DNA of 64,000 nucleotides, from positions 1-64,000 of the forward strand of contig NZ_JACA01000027.1 in NCBI RefSeq assembly GCF_000520995.1, given 5' to 3'. Below are positions 38,000 to 49,548 of the stretch, piece by piece. The position numbers and the translations under genes were made by a program. This stretch comes from Aquimarina macrocephali JAMB N27. GTDB taxonomy: Bacteria; Bacteroidota; Bacteroidia; Flavobacteriales; Flavobacteriaceae. The notes under the pieces were generated by a model. The model was given only the letters and a program-made list of their open reading frames with translations. It did no database searches and had not been told where the DNA came from. How positions within the stretch are numbered: position 1 is the stretch's first letter; every line of letters starts with the position of its first letter.

Positions 38000-39514
38000 C
38001 TATGCAACAAACCGCTTTAAATATTCTGAGGGAGTAATTTGGTTATATTTTTTAAAGGATTTATTAAAAGTAACTTTATTATTAAAGCCTACTTCATAGG
38101 CTACATCAATAATATTAAAACCTTTATATCTTTCTCCTTTTAAAATCTCTTTGGCTTCTTCTATTCGATATTTATTAATTAATTCGAAAAAATTAAGTCC
38201 AAAATGTTCATTTATAATCTGAGAAGTATTGTGTCTTGTAGTGTCTAGCAATAGTGAAACTCCATGAAGGGTAATATCATTTTGCTTATATATTTTATCT
38301 TCTTTTAATAAATACAACAACTTCACCTTAAGCTCTAACGACAAACTGGGTGTTAGTCCTGATTTTTCGTATTTATTATTTTTATTTTTTGGTTCTCTTT
38401 CCTCTTCTTCCGATTTTACTATTCTTAACTTCCCAAGTAGTGAAGGTTGAACAAATGCAGAATAGCTAACATATAGTACCATACTTGCCAATGAGATTAC
38501 CTGCATATTAAACAAAAATCCGTTACCTAAATGTAATATATTTAAAAAACCATATATAGCATATGACAATATATATATGGCACAAAATATCATAATATTC
38601 TGTTGCCAGTTAAGTAACTTTTTAGAAAAATAAAGTCCTTTTTTAACAGTCTGAATATGAACCTTGACCATTAAAACACCATAAACTAACAATGATATTA
38701 GCTTAGAAACCGAAATTAAAGTAAGATATGGTCTTTCATAATGTATTACCATTCTAAGTTTTTCTTCTGCAGGCAATAAATAAACAGGTAATAACAAAAT
38801 TATCAGAAACACGGTAGGTAATAAATGTAATAGATCCAGAGGCTTTAATCTATAGTTTTGTGACGCTCTCTTAAAATAAAAATATATAATAGGGCCGTAT
38901 AATAATCCAAACGTAGAAAACATAAACAATGAATGCGGCCAATAATATTCATAATTCATAAAATATAATCCCAAATGAGCCATAAAGCATGAATTCAGGA
39001 GTACAAAAATACTCATCAAGAAACTAGCTGTTTTATCTGTACCTCTCCGAAAATTTAACACAATGGCTATAAAGAAACCTACAAAGGAAATATAAAAGCA
39101 GAAGATAGCTAACCAACCGAACTGCTTCAAATACTTATCTGCGAGTTCCTTATGAGATTCTGATGTACTTATTTGATCAAAATTACTATGACCAACAAAG
39201 GTAACATCAAGAGTAGATCCAATATATTTTTCAATAAATTTACAAGCTAATTTTGGCTGATCAATTTTAGCATAAGTGAATGCTAATTCTTTGTATATAC
39301 CAGTAGAGTCTACTACTTTTTCTTTTATTGTAGCTTGATCAGTCTCTGTAGCTACTACAAAATCTGTTCTATTAGAAAATAACAGCTTATAGGAATCCGC
39401 ATCCTCATTTTTCTCACTTGTTTCAATAAAGAAACAATATCCCTTTGAAGGAATGGATAAAATAAAGATGAAAAACAAGCATGTTAATATTGTTTTTCTT
39501 TGAGTTAGCCTCAC
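38000..39514 (-). CDS. membrane-embedded AraC-family regulator, module 2
   Basis: This 504-residue paralogue of the regulator at 31182-32690 has the same plan throughout: N-terminal anchor, about 120 external residues (IYKELAFTYAKIDQPKLAC; VGHSNFDQIS), seven hydrophobic segments, a charged linker and a C-terminal AraC domain (TTRHNTSQIINEHFGLNFFE; NIIDVAYEVGFNNKVTFNKS). The DNA-binding halves are nearly identical in the two proteins while the outer parts differ more. They may therefore recognise similar operators but different signals. It lies upstream of SusC 2. Confidence 0.9.
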   Translation of the reverse strand: MRLTQRKTILTCLFFIFILSIPSKGYCFFIETSEKNEDADSYKLLFSNRTDFVVATETDQATIKEKVVDSTGIYKELAFTYAKIDQPKLACKFIEKYIGSTLDVTFVGHSNFDQISTSESHKELADKYLKQFGWLAIFCFYISFVGFFIAIVLNFRRGTDKTASFLMSIFVLLNSCFMAHLGLYFMNYEYYWPHSLFMFSTFGLLYGPIIYFYFKRASQNYRLKPLDLLHLLPTVFLIILLLPVYLLPAEEKLRMVIHYERPYLTLISVSKLISLLVYGVLMVKVHIQTVKKGLYFSKKLLNWQQNIMIFCAIYILSYAIYGFLNILHLGNGFLFNMQVISLASMVLYVSYSAFVQPSLLGKLRIVKSEEEEREPKNKNNKYEKSGLTPSLSLELKVKLLYLLKEDKIYKQNDITLHGVSLLLDTTRHNTSQIINEHFGLNFFELINKYRIEEAKEILKGERYKGFNIIDVAYEVGFNNKVTFNKSFKKYNQITPSEYLKRFVA

Positions 39515-39808
39515 GATTGATTGATGATGAATTTAACGCCTAATTTACGATTTCTTTCTGTTAAAAAACTGTTATAGAAGGGTGTCCCGATAATATTTTA
39601 CCAAAAAAACCAGTGTTTACAGGCTTTTCGAGGTAATAAAAAATATTATAAAATAAGTGAAAACCGTAAGAAAAAAACACAAAAACAGTATTCTTACATC
39701 CATTTATTATCAAAAAACTTAGTCATTACTATGTTTCAAAATATAAAGTAAGAAAATTTTGATAAGAATATGAGATTATATGGTTTTCAAACCGACTATA
39801 CGCATTGG

Positions 39809-40582
39809 TTATTGTTTTTTTGCTTCTTCCCAAAAAACATCCATTTCGGTAAGTGTCATATCTCCAAGATTCTTATTATTTTCTTTTGCTTTTGACTCCA
39901 GGTACTGAAACCGTTTTATAAACTTTTTATTAGTACGCTCTAACGAATCTTCTGGGTTTACCTTAAGAAAACGGGCATAATTAATCATAGAGAAAAGAAC
40001 ATCTCCAAATTCTGATTCTATCTTATCCTGATCTTGCACTTCGATTTCGTGTTGTAATTCGTCAAGTTCTTCTTTAAGCTTATCAAATACCTGGTATGGT
40101 TCTTCCCAGTCAAACCCCACTCCAGCTACTTTATCCTGAATCCTACTCGCCTTTACCATTGCCGGTAAAGATTGAGGAACTCCTTCGAGAACGCTATTTT
40201 TCCCTTCTTTAAGCTTTAAGTTTTCCCAATTGCGTTTTACATCTTCTTCATCGGTAACGGTAACATCTCCATATATATGAGGGTGTCTATGAATTAGTTT
40301 TTCACAAATCTCATTAGCTACATCTGCAATATCAAAAGCTTTTGTCTCACTACCGATTTTAGCATAAAAGATGATATGTAGTAATAAATCACCAAGCTCT
40401 TTTTTCACTTCTTCAAGGTTATTATCCAGAATTGCATCACCTAGCTCATATGTCTCTTCTATAGTTAAATGCCTTAAAGATTGAAGCGTTTGTTTTTTGT
40501 CCCATGGACATTGCTCTCGAAGCTCATCCATGATCGTTAGCAATCTATCAAAAGCCTGAAGCTGATCTTCTCTTGAGTTCAT
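39809..40582 (-). CDS. mazG: nucleoside triphosphate pyrophosphohydrolase
   Basis: MazG hydrolyses non-canonical and excess (d)NTPs to monophosphates and diphosphate. The 257-residue protein has two all-alpha MazG domains, the usual long form. The first has CPWDKKQTLQSLRHLTIEET and the metal-binding EExxE/ExxD pattern (EVKKELGDLLLHIIFYAKIG). The second has ELDELQHEI and ESEFGDVLFSMINYARF. A minus-strand -7 element, TACTTTTG, lies at 40597-40604 just upstream of the start. Confidence 0.95.
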   Translation of the reverse strand: MNSREDQLQAFDRLLTIMDELREQCPWDKKQTLQSLRHLTIEETYELGDAILDNNLEEVKKELGDLLLHIIFYAKIGSETKAFDIADVANEICEKLIHRHPHIYGDVTVTDEEDVKRNWENLKLKEGKNSVLEGVPQSLPAMVKASRIQDKVAGVGFDWEEPYQVFDKLKEELDELQHEIEVQDQDKIESEFGDVLFSMINYARFLKVNPEDSLERTNKKFIKRFQYLESKAKENNKNLGDMTLTEMDVFWEEAKKQ

Positions 40583-40596
40583 TTATGTTTTTATTT

Positions 40597-40604
40597 CAAA
40601 AGTA
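40597..40604 (-). promoter_or_regulatory. -7 element of mazG
   Basis: Read on the minus strand this is TACTTTTG, an exact TAnnTTTG, ending 14 bases before the mazG start. No clear -33 element is seen. Confidence 0.45.
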
Positions 40605-40672
40605 ATGTTTTATCAAAAATTAGGTTTAGTTTTAATATATTATAATTTTACCTCTCTAAAAAACGTATCTTA

Positions 40673-41977
40673 ATGACACGAATGTCCCAAAAAAAAATTC
40701 TTTTCGCTTGTATACCTGCAGACGGTCATTTTAATCCTATGACAGCTATAGCTATTCATCTAAAAACAAAAGGGTATGATGTAAGATGGTATACTGGGGA
40801 GGGCTATAAAAACACACTACACAGAATAGGGATACCTTATTTACCGTTCCAAAATGCGCAGGAGCTTAAAATTGAGGAGATAGATAAAATGTATCCAGAT
40901 CGAAAAATGCTAAAAGGAATCGCACATATTAAGTTCGATATTATTAATCTGTTTATTAATAGAATGAAAGGGTACTATGAAGATATCGCAGAGATACATC
41001 AAGTTTTTCCGTTTGATATTTTGGTATGTGACAACACTTTTCCCGGGTCTATTGTTAAGAAAAAACTTAATATCCCAATTGCTAGTATAGGAGTTGTGCC
41101 TTTAGCACTTTCTGCACCTGATCTTCCATTATACGGCATTGGTCATCAGCCTGCTACAACTTTTTTCGGTAAGAGAAAACAGAACTTTATAAAACTAATG
41201 GCAGATAAACTCATTTTTGATGAAACAAAAGTAGTATATAATCAATTATTACGCTCATTGGATTTATCCGAAGAAGAAAATCTAACTATTTTTGATATAG
41301 CTCCATTACAATCGGATGTTTTTTTGCAAAACGGAATTCCTGAGATCGATTATCCAAGGTATAGTCTTCCCGAATCCATAAAATACGTTGGAGCACTACA
41401 AGTACAGACCAACAATAACAACAATCAAAAGTTAAAAAAGGACTGGAGTGCTATTTTAGATACGTCAAAAAAAATCATATTAGTATCTCAGGGAACCGTA
41501 GAAAAAAATCTTGACAAGCTTATTATTCCTTCTTTAGAAGCTTTTAAAGACTCAGATTACATAGTACTGGTAGCTACTGGTTATACCGACACTAAAGGTT
41601 TACAAAAACGATACCCTCAGCAGCATTTTTATATCGAAGATTTCATAGCCTATGATGCTGTAATGCCACATATAGATGTCTTTATCATGAATGGAGGATA
41701 TGGCAGTGCTTTACTAAGTATTAAACACGGTGTACCAATGATTACCGCTGGGGTTAACGAAGGTAAAAATGAAATCTGTTCCCGAATGGATTATTCTGGA
41801 GTCGGTATTGATCTAAAAACAGAAAAACCACGAGCAGTCACAATACAAAATGCAACTGAAAGAATATTAGGTACAGATAAATATTTAGACACTATACAGA
41901 AAATACAACAGCGTATGAATTCTTATAACACATTAGATATCTGCGAACAACATATCTCCCGTCTTATTTCAGAATAA
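40673..41977 (+). CDS. UGT-like glycosyltransferase (GT1, MGT type)
   Basis: The 434-residue protein has the GT-B fold of sugar transferases acting on small lipophilic acceptors such as macrolides or carotenoids. The N-terminal half starts ILFACIPADGHFNPMTAIA, in which the His is the probable catalytic base. The C-terminal nucleotide-sugar motif is VFIMNGGYGSALLSIKHGVP, followed by AGVNEGKNE. The usual HGG of this motif is NGG here, and DQ is replaced by KNE, so the donor site is atypical. ATG 40673 or ATG 40682 could be the start. It is monocistronic. Confidence 0.85.
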   Translation: MTRMSQKKILFACIPADGHFNPMTAIAIHLKTKGYDVRWYTGEGYKNTLHRIGIPYLPFQNAQELKIEEIDKMYPDRKMLKGIAHIKFDIINLFINRMKGYYEDIAEIHQVFPFDILVCDNTFPGSIVKKKLNIPIASIGVVPLALSAPDLPLYGIGHQPATTFFGKRKQNFIKLMADKLIFDETKVVYNQLLRSLDLSEEENLTIFDIAPLQSDVFLQNGIPEIDYPRYSLPESIKYVGALQVQTNNNNNQKLKKDWSAILDTSKKIILVSQGTVEKNLDKLIIPSLEAFKDSDYIVLVATGYTDTKGLQKRYPQQHFYIEDFIAYDAVMPHIDVFIMNGGYGSALLSIKHGVPMITAGVNEGKNEICSRMDYSGVGIDLKTEKPRAVTIQNATERILGTDKYLDTIQKIQQRMNSYNTLDICEQHISRLISE

Positions 41978-41986
41978 AAAAGGCTT

Positions 41987-42931
41987 TTATAATGTAATAT
42001 TGTTCATTTTATGGTGTACAATATCAAACTCTCTGATCATGTCTTCTAGTATTGTGGCTACAGGTTTAATATCATGAATTAATCCTGATACTTGTCCAAT
42101 CTCTAATTCTCCTTCGGTAAGATCTCCTTCAAACATACCTCGTTTTGCTCTGGCACGCCCTAACAATGTTTTTAACTCATCTACCGAAGGTGCAGTAGCA
42201 TATAACGCTGCTACATCTTGATAAAATTTATTTTTAAGCATTCTAACCGGTGCTAGCTCTTTTAGAGTAAGCTGCGTATCGCCTTCTTTTGCTTCAACCA
42301 CCATATTTTTAAAATCGATATGTGAAGATGCTTCGTCACTTGCTACAAAACGGCTTCCTACCTGAACTCCATCTGCTCCCAACGCCATAACGGCATACAT
42401 AGCTGCTCCTGTAGCAATACCTCCTGCTGCAATTAAAGGAATATTTATCTTTTCTTTTACCATAGGAATCAATGCTAATGTAGTTGTCTCATCTCTTCCA
42501 TTATGCCCTCCTGCTTCAAATCCTTCTGCCACCACAGCATCAACACCCGCATCCTGCGCTTTTAAAGCAAACTTAAGACTACTTACTACATGCACTACCG
42601 TAATTCCTTTTTCTTTAAGATATGATGTATATGTTTTTGGGTTTCCGGCAGAGGTAAATACTATTTTCACGCCCTCCTCGATGATGATTTGTATAATCTC
42701 ATCCAAATTGGGATATAACATTGGAATATTAACTCCAAAAGGCTTACTGGTTGCTTTTTTACATTTTTGAATATGATCTCTAAGCACATCCGGATACATA
42801 GACCCCGATCCTATAAGTCCTAATCCTCCTGAGTTACTTACTGCGCTTGCTAACCTCCAACCACTTGCCCATATCATCCCTCCTTGAATTATAGGGTATT
42901 GAATATTAAATAGTTCTTTAATTTTATTCAT
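41987..42931 (-). CDS. nitronate monooxygenase-like flavoprotein
   Basis: The 314-residue TIM-barrel protein belongs to the 2-nitropropane dioxygenase family, which binds FMN and oxidises nitronates; some members are enoyl reductases (FabK). Family landmarks are PIIQGGMIWASGWRLASAVS, NSGGLGLIGSG, AEGFEAGGHNGRDE with the probable catalytic His, and PLIAAGGIATGAAMYAVMAL followed by GADGVQVGSRF. The substrate cannot be told. It lies 27 bases downstream of mnmA on the same strand. Confidence 0.88.
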   Translation of the reverse strand: MNKIKELFNIQYPIIQGGMIWASGWRLASAVSNSGGLGLIGSGSMYPDVLRDHIQKCKKATSKPFGVNIPMLYPNLDEIIQIIIEEGVKIVFTSAGNPKTYTSYLKEKGITVVHVVSSLKFALKAQDAGVDAVVAEGFEAGGHNGRDETTTLALIPMVKEKINIPLIAAGGIATGAAMYAVMALGADGVQVGSRFVASDEASSHIDFKNMVVEAKEGDTQLTLKELAPVRMLKNKFYQDVAALYATAPSVDELKTLLGRARAKRGMFEGDLTEGELEIGQVSGLIHDIKPVATILEDMIREFDIVHHKMNNITL

Positions 42932-42958
42932 ACTATATAAATATGTATAATTTAATTC

Positions 42959-44149
42959 TTATGAAATCACTCCTGACCCAACTAATTCGTCTTCGATATA
43001 CCAAGCTACAAATTGACCCTCGGTTATTGCACTTTGATCATTTTCAAAAACAACATACACTCCAGAATCAACCATATATAGTGTAGCTTTCTCTAACGGT
43101 TGTCTATACCGAATTCTCGCCATCACTTCCAACTCTTCATCCACCACAAGCTTAAGATCGTCTCTCACCCAATGTAATTCTTCTCTAGCTATAAATAAAG
43201 CTTTCCTATATAGCCCAGGATGTCTTTTTCCCTGACCAGTATAAATAGTGTTTGTATTTACATCTGTTTCTATTACAAAAAGAGGTTCTGGTGTACCACC
43301 AACAGCCAAACCTTTACGTTGCCCTTTAGTATAATAATGTGCTCCCTGATGCTTTCCTACCACCTTACCTTCATTAATATCATAAGAGTATTTATTAGAT
43401 AAAAATTCTAATTCGTCTCTTTTGGAAGCAAATTGTGGGCGTTCTCGCTGATATTTTTTTTCTGAAGGAGATATTTCAATAATATTTCCTTGTTTTGGTT
43501 GTAATTTTTGCTGAAGAAATTCTGGCAACCTAACTTTTCCAATAAAGCATAACCCCTGAGAATCTTTTTTATTTGCGGTTACTAAATCTTGTGCTTTGGC
43601 AATATCTCTAACTTCGGGTTTCAGCAATTCACCTACAGGGAAAAGCGTTTTTGCCAGTTGCTCCTGAGATAGTTGACATAGAAAATAGGATTGATCTTTA
43701 TTAGGATCTTTCCCTTCCAATAATCGATGTACTTCTTTACCATCTTTTATAACAGTATCCTTTCTACAATAATGACCTGTAGCCACATAATCTGCTCCAA
43801 GAGATAATGCTATTTTTAGGAAAACATCAAATTTGATTTCACGATTACATAATACATCCGGATTAGGTGTACGTCCTTTTTCATATTCATTGAACATATA
43901 ATCAACTATACGTTCTTTATACTCTTCACTTAGATCAACAGTCTGAAATGGAATTCCTAATTTTTCTGCCACTAGCAATGCATCATTACTATCATCTAGC
44001 CAAGGACATTCATCAGATACTGTGACCGAGTCATCATGCCAGTTTTTCATAAACAAGCCAATAACTTCATACCCCTGCTCTTTAAGCAAATATGCTGCTA
44101 CACTAGAATCAACTCCTCCTGATAATCCTACGATTACTCTCTTCATCAA
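42959..44149 (-). CDS. mnmA: tRNA-specific 2-thiouridylase
   Basis: MnmA adds sulfur to U34 of tRNAs for Lys, Glu and Gln. The 396-residue length is slightly longer than the E. coli enzyme. The PP-loop [18 protein letters not shown] is at the N terminus. The catalytic Cys pair is found in [15 protein letters not shown] and [26 protein letters not shown] and the C-terminal beta domain are present. Start choice between the first two Met codons is open. A minus-strand -7 element TACTTTTG lies at 44182-44189. Confidence 0.97.
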   Translation of the reverse strand: MMKRVIVGLSGGVDSSVAAYLLKEQGYEVIGLFMKNWHDDSVTVSDECPWLDDSNDALLVAEKLGIPFQTVDLSEEYKERIVDYMFNEYEKGRTPNPDVLCNREIKFDVFLKIALSLGADYVATGHYCRKDTVIKDGKEVHRLLEGKDPNKDQSYFLCQLSQEQLAKTLFPVGELLKPEVRDIAKAQDLVTANKKDSQGLCFIGKVRLPEFLQQKLQPKQGNIIEISPSEKKYQRERPQFASKRDELEFLSNKYSYDINEGKVVGKHQGAHYYTKGQRKGLAVGGTPEPLFVIETDVNTNTIYTGQGKRHPGLYRKALFIAREELHWVRDDLKLVVDEELEVMARIRYRQPLEKATLYMVDSGVYVVFENDQSAITEGQFVAWYIEDELVGSGVIS

Positions 44150-44181
44150 AAATGCTTTATTTAATCGTTTAAAATTTTATG

Positions 44182-44189
44182 CAAAAGTA
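44182..44189 (-). promoter_or_regulatory. -7 element of mnmA
   Basis: CAAAAGTA on the plus strand reads TACTTTTG on the minus strand and matches TAnnTTTG, 32 bases before the start codon. Confidence 0.4.
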
Positions 44190-44259
44190 ATAAATAAAAA
44201 AAGCAATGCTAGCGCAATGCTTTATGGTTTTATCTATACCGGTATTTTATATATCAATC

Positions 44260-44949
44260 TTAAAATCCTCTTTTTTGAACCGGAAATAATTTTTGTTCAG
44301 AGAGCTTTCCATCTTTATAGTAGTTCCAGATACCATCTTTACGACCTCTTTTATAACTCCCTTCGATAATCAACACTCCACTTATATCATAATACTTAGT
44401 AACTCCGTGTAATTGGTCATTTTCATAGGTAAATTCCTTTATTATCACACCCGTATCAGAATACATAGTCCTCTTTCCGTTTTGTTTACCATCGATATAT
44501 GAAGCTTTCTCGGTTAACTGGCCATTTTCGAAATAAGTAAGCTGTTCTCCATTTAATTTTCCAGATTGGTATTGTTCGGTCATCATGATCTTATCAGATT
44601 CATTATGGTAATATTTCCATAACCCTATACGATCTTTACCAATCATCTGGCCCAGACTTATTACTTTTCCTTTTTGGGTAAAATATTTTACATTAACAGT
44701 ATCATTATTTTTTGAAAACGTTTTAATTGCTGTAGGAAATTCTCCATTAATAGGTTTGTAAAATTTAAACTCCCCTATTTCTTTCCCGTGATCAAAAGTT
44801 CCTTCATAACGAAGCTGATCACTATCTTTATATTTTTTCTGCCATTTACCATGTCGCTTACCATTAGCATCATAGCCATTATATTTTTGACCTAAAGCGG
44901 AGAAACATATAAGAAAAGATAAACTACAAAATAAAAATATACTTCGCAT
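44260..44949 (-). CDS. exported MORN-repeat (YwqK-type) protein
   Basis: The 229-residue protein has a signal peptide (FLFCSLSFLICFSALGQ). It then has about seven MORN-like repeats of the form G-x-x-x-Y/F-x-x-G: GTFDHGKEIGEFKFY, YQSGKLNGEQLTYFENGQLT, ASYIDGKQNGKRTMYSDTG and GSYKRGRKDGIWNYYKDG. Such proteins are often labelled YwqK-family antitoxin, but no toxin is adjacent, so that label should not be taken as function. It is probably periplasmic or surface exposed. Confidence 0.82.
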   Translation of the reverse strand: MRSIFLFCSLSFLICFSALGQKYNGYDANGKRHGKWQKKYKDSDQLRYEGTFDHGKEIGEFKFYKPINGEFPTAIKTFSKNNDTVNVKYFTQKGKVISLGQMIGKDRIGLWKYYHNESDKIMMTEQYQSGKLNGEQLTYFENGQLTEKASYIDGKQNGKRTMYSDTGVIIKEFTYENDQLHGVTKYYDISGVLIIEGSYKRGRKDGIWNYYKDGKLSEQKLFPVQKRGF

Positions 44950-45046
44950 AACTACTATTTAATTTGGGACATTATTTCAACGAACCTAATCTCCAAAAAG
45001 TATACCAATATTATAAAATCAAATTCAAAAAACGAAGTTTAAAGCA

Positions 45047-45078
45047 CAAAAAAGCCCCTAAAAAAAGGAGCTTTTCTA
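45047..45078 (-). terminator. terminator after yidC
   Basis: On the minus strand the stem AGCTCCT pairs with AGGGGCT (one G-U pair) across a T-rich loop and is followed by TTTTTT. It closes the pyrG-yidC transcript. Confidence 0.7.
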
Positions 45079-45097
45079 AAATGTATAAGCAATAAGG

Positions 45098-46981
45098 TTA
45101 TTTCTTTTGCCCTTTTTGCTGTTCCGCCTGCTCCATTAATTCTTTCATTTTTTTCTGGAACTTACCTTGCTTCTTAGGTTTCTTCTTGTTTTCTTGAATT
45201 TTGGCATGGATCTTATCTTCATCAATAATTACGTTTTTAATAACCAACATAATTCCGATAGTAATCAAGTTAGAAATAAAATAGTACAATGATAACCCAC
45301 TTGCATAGTTATTAAAGAAAAACAACATCATTAATGGGGATAAATACATAATAAATTTCATGTTAGGCATCCCTGGTTGTTGCGTTTGCATGGTTTGCCC
45401 TGTAGTCATCATCATGTAGATAAATATAGCTACCGATGCCAGTATAGGAAACAAACTAATATGATCTCCATAAAAAGGAATCGTAAATGGCAGCTCTGCT
45501 ATAGTATCATAACTAGATAAATCATCTGCCCATAAGAAACTTTTTTGTCGTAATTGAAATGCACTTGGAAAGAAGTTAAACAAGGCATAAAAAACAGGAA
45601 TCTGCATTACTGCCGGCAAACAACCACTCATAGGATTAACACCTGCCTTACCATAAAGAGCCATTGTTTCTTGCTGCTTCTTCATTGCATTATCCTTATG
45701 CTTCTCATTAATCTCTGTAATCTCTGGGCGTAAAACTTTCATTTTAGCCTGCGACAAGTATGACTTATATGTAACTGGAGATAAGATGATACGTACAATT
45801 ATAGTCATTACCACAATTGCAATACCATAAGGAAGAAATCCACTTAAAAATCCAAAAAACGGAATAAATAAATATTTATTTATTATTCCGAAAATACCCC
45901 AACCCAGAGGCACTATTTCATCAAGGTTACGGTCATAAGTATTTAAAATTCTATAATCGGTAGGACCATAATACCAATCCATGGTATAATTAAGTTCTCC
46001 TCCTTGCAACTCTAAAGGAATAGAGGCCGAAAACTCTTTGGTCACTTTTATATCTTTATCATCCAACTCACTTGAGTTGGCTATATTCTTAGAGGTAAAA
46101 GATGCTTTTTTGAACGGAGTATCTGTTAGAAGTACAGAGGTAAAGAAATGTTGTTTAAAAGCTATCCAACTCACATCTTGCTCTTCGTCATCTGCAAACT
46201 CTCCTTGCCCTAAATAATCATCTTTATCACCATCATATTCGTATGAAACCTCGGTATATCGATTTTCATATGCTGCACTTTTTGCATGTCTTATTCCTTG
46301 CAGTTGCCAATCTAGGTTTACTGTCTGACCACTATTAATTACTTGTTGCAACCCTTGAGATCGAATAGTAAAATCGACCATATACTCATTTGGTTTCAAT
46401 TCGTATCGATACTCTAGAAATTTGGTATTAGAAACCTTAAGTTTCATAGACAGAACTGTATTCTCTCCATTTTTGGATACCGAAGGTTCAAAAAATAAAT
46501 CTTTTGTATTTAAAATTCTATTGTCTGTGGTTCCAAAATTAATATTGAAAGAAGCATTCTTCCCATCTTTAATCAAATATACCGGAACAGAATCATAGGT
46601 TTTAAAGTTTTTTAACAATGCTTCCGAGATATATCCCCCTCTATTATTAACCTTAAGACTTAAAACCTCATTTTCGACCTTTGTAAATTCATCTTTGGCC
46701 GAAGGCAAGCTAGCAGAATATGAAAATGCACCCAATTGTGATTTTGCATTAGATAATGCAACAGAATCCTGAGGGTTTGCTACGATAGCTTCGCTTTCCT
46801 TTACAAAATCTGTAGTTTTTTCCTTGTCTGTTTTTTTCTCAGACTCTAGTTCTTCTTTTTTAGCTTTTTCTGCCTCAATTTCTTCAGGAGTTGGTTGATT
46901 TAGATAGAACATCCAAACGATGATTCCAAAAATAAGTGCAAATCCAATTATCGAATTAAGATCAAATTTCTTTTCTTCCAT
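45098..46981 (-). CDS. yidC: membrane protein insertase YidC
   Basis: YidC inserts and folds inner-membrane proteins. The 627-residue protein has an N-terminal membrane segment (IIGFALIFGIIVWMFYL), a large periplasmic beta-domain of about 300 residues typical of Gram-negative YidC, and then the five-segment insertase core (IAIVVMTIIVRIILSPVTYK with the conserved Arg, MQIPVFYALFNFFPSAF, FIMYLSPLMMLFFFNNYASG). The last 40 residues are very basic and should touch the ribosome. It lies 91 bases after pyrG on the same strand. Confidence 0.97.
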   Translation of the reverse strand: MEEKKFDLNSIIGFALIFGIIVWMFYLNQPTPEEIEAEKAKKEELESEKKTDKEKTTDFVKESEAIVANPQDSVALSNAKSQLGAFSYSASLPSAKDEFTKVENEVLSLKVNNRGGYISEALLKNFKTYDSVPVYLIKDGKNASFNINFGTTDNRILNTKDLFFEPSVSKNGENTVLSMKLKVSNTKFLEYRYELKPNEYMVDFTIRSQGLQQVINSGQTVNLDWQLQGIRHAKSAAYENRYTEVSYEYDGDKDDYLGQGEFADDEEQDVSWIAFKQHFFTSVLLTDTPFKKASFTSKNIANSSELDDKDIKVTKEFSASIPLELQGGELNYTMDWYYGPTDYRILNTYDRNLDEIVPLGWGIFGIINKYLFIPFFGFLSGFLPYGIAIVVMTIIVRIILSPVTYKSYLSQAKMKVLRPEITEINEKHKDNAMKKQQETMALYGKAGVNPMSGCLPAVMQIPVFYALFNFFPSAFQLRQKSFLWADDLSSYDTIAELPFTIPFYGDHISLFPILASVAIFIYMMMTTGQTMQTQQPGMPNMKFIMYLSPLMMLFFFNNYASGLSLYYFISNLITIGIMLVIKNVIIDEDKIHAKIQENKKKPKKQGKFQKKMKELMEQAEQQKGQKK

Positions 46982-47072
46982 GTATTGATGTATAAAAAGC
47001 CTTTATCTGATGACTCAGAAAGGCTTTTAAAATTATATATATATTGTTATTCGTTGTCAATTATCTAGCCAA

Positions 47073-48743
<1,671 letters not shown>

Positions 48744-48756
48744 TTAAAATTTTGCG

Positions 48757-48764
48757 CAAAAATA
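48757..48764 (-). promoter_or_regulatory. -7 element of pyrG
   Basis: Reads TATTTTTG on the minus strand, 40 bases before the pyrG ATG. No clear -33 element is visible. Confidence 0.4.
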
Positions 48765-48869
48765 CAAAGAAGTCATCAAATCATACATCGAAAATCAATC
48801 AATATTATGTAACTTATCCATATTCCTTCAACAACTTAAAAATCTGAAAATGAATTCACAACATATATA

Positions 48870-48903
48870 AAAAATAAAATCCTGCCTCACGACAGGATTT
48901 TAT
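48870..48903 (-). terminator. terminator after the DUF5606 gene
   Basis: TAAAATCCTG and CAGGATTTTA form a ten-base-pair stem with an eight-base loop; on the minus strand a T-rich tail follows. Confidence 0.8.
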
Positions 48904-48920
48904 CATAAAAAATTATGTTC

Positions 48921-49343
48921 TTATTCTTCTTCTTCAGTAACTTTCTCTTCTTCTGCTTCTGTAAAATCTGTTAATCCTTTAGATTGTAAAATATTATACC
49001 ACTGAATTACCTTTTTCATATCGCTAGCATACACTCTATCTTCATCATAATCTGGTAACACTTCACTAAAATAGGCTTCTAATTTATCCTTAGATTCTTT
49101 GTGACTTATAGCTTTTTCGCCATTTTCCTTTTCGAAAATCTTTTTAAAGATCTCACGTAAAGGAACTTCTTCTGTAAATGTATAAATTGCAATTTCGCTA
49201 AGCACACTTACATTGTGTCTTATACTTACCGATAATCTTTTTCCATCTAATAAAGATTCTGCTAAAAATCCACTTCGAGTTTGTGTTTTTAACTCATATA
49301 AACCAGGTTTACCCGAAATTGCTAATATTTTATCTAAGCTCAT
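48921..49343 (-). CDS. DUF5606 domain protein
   Basis: A 140-residue cytoplasmic protein beginning MSLDKILAISGKPGLYELKT, which I recognise as the Bacteroidota DUF5606 family. The N-terminal half looks like a small beta-barrel (SH3-like guess from SGKPGLYEL and GKRLSVS). The middle is helical, and the C-terminal 15 residues are almost all Glu. Function is not known. It lies downstream of def on the same strand. Confidence 0.85.
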   Translation of the reverse strand: MSLDKILAISGKPGLYELKTQTRSGFLAESLLDGKRLSVSIRHNVSVLSEIAIYTFTEEVPLREIFKKIFEKENGEKAISHKESKDKLEAYFSEVLPDYDEDRVYASDMKKVIQWYNILQSKGLTDFTEAEEEKVTEEEE

Positions 49344-49548
49344 ATATTTTCATCTATTTATGATATATTCTTTTTAAAGATCAGACCTGTAATAATGCAG
49401 ATCGATAAGGAGTTTACATATAAATCATTTCTACTACTATAGAAGTTCTTAAAATATGTTTATCTCTCCTTAGGGTTGGCAAATATCAGTAGTTCGTTTT
49501 AAAAAATCAAACATTTAACCAACATAAATATTTAAAAGTAGAATGCAA

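Noticed and set aside
44260-44949. Toxin-antitoxin system suggested by the YwqK label
   Set aside because: The protein is exported and has only MORN repeats; no small toxin gene is adjacent.
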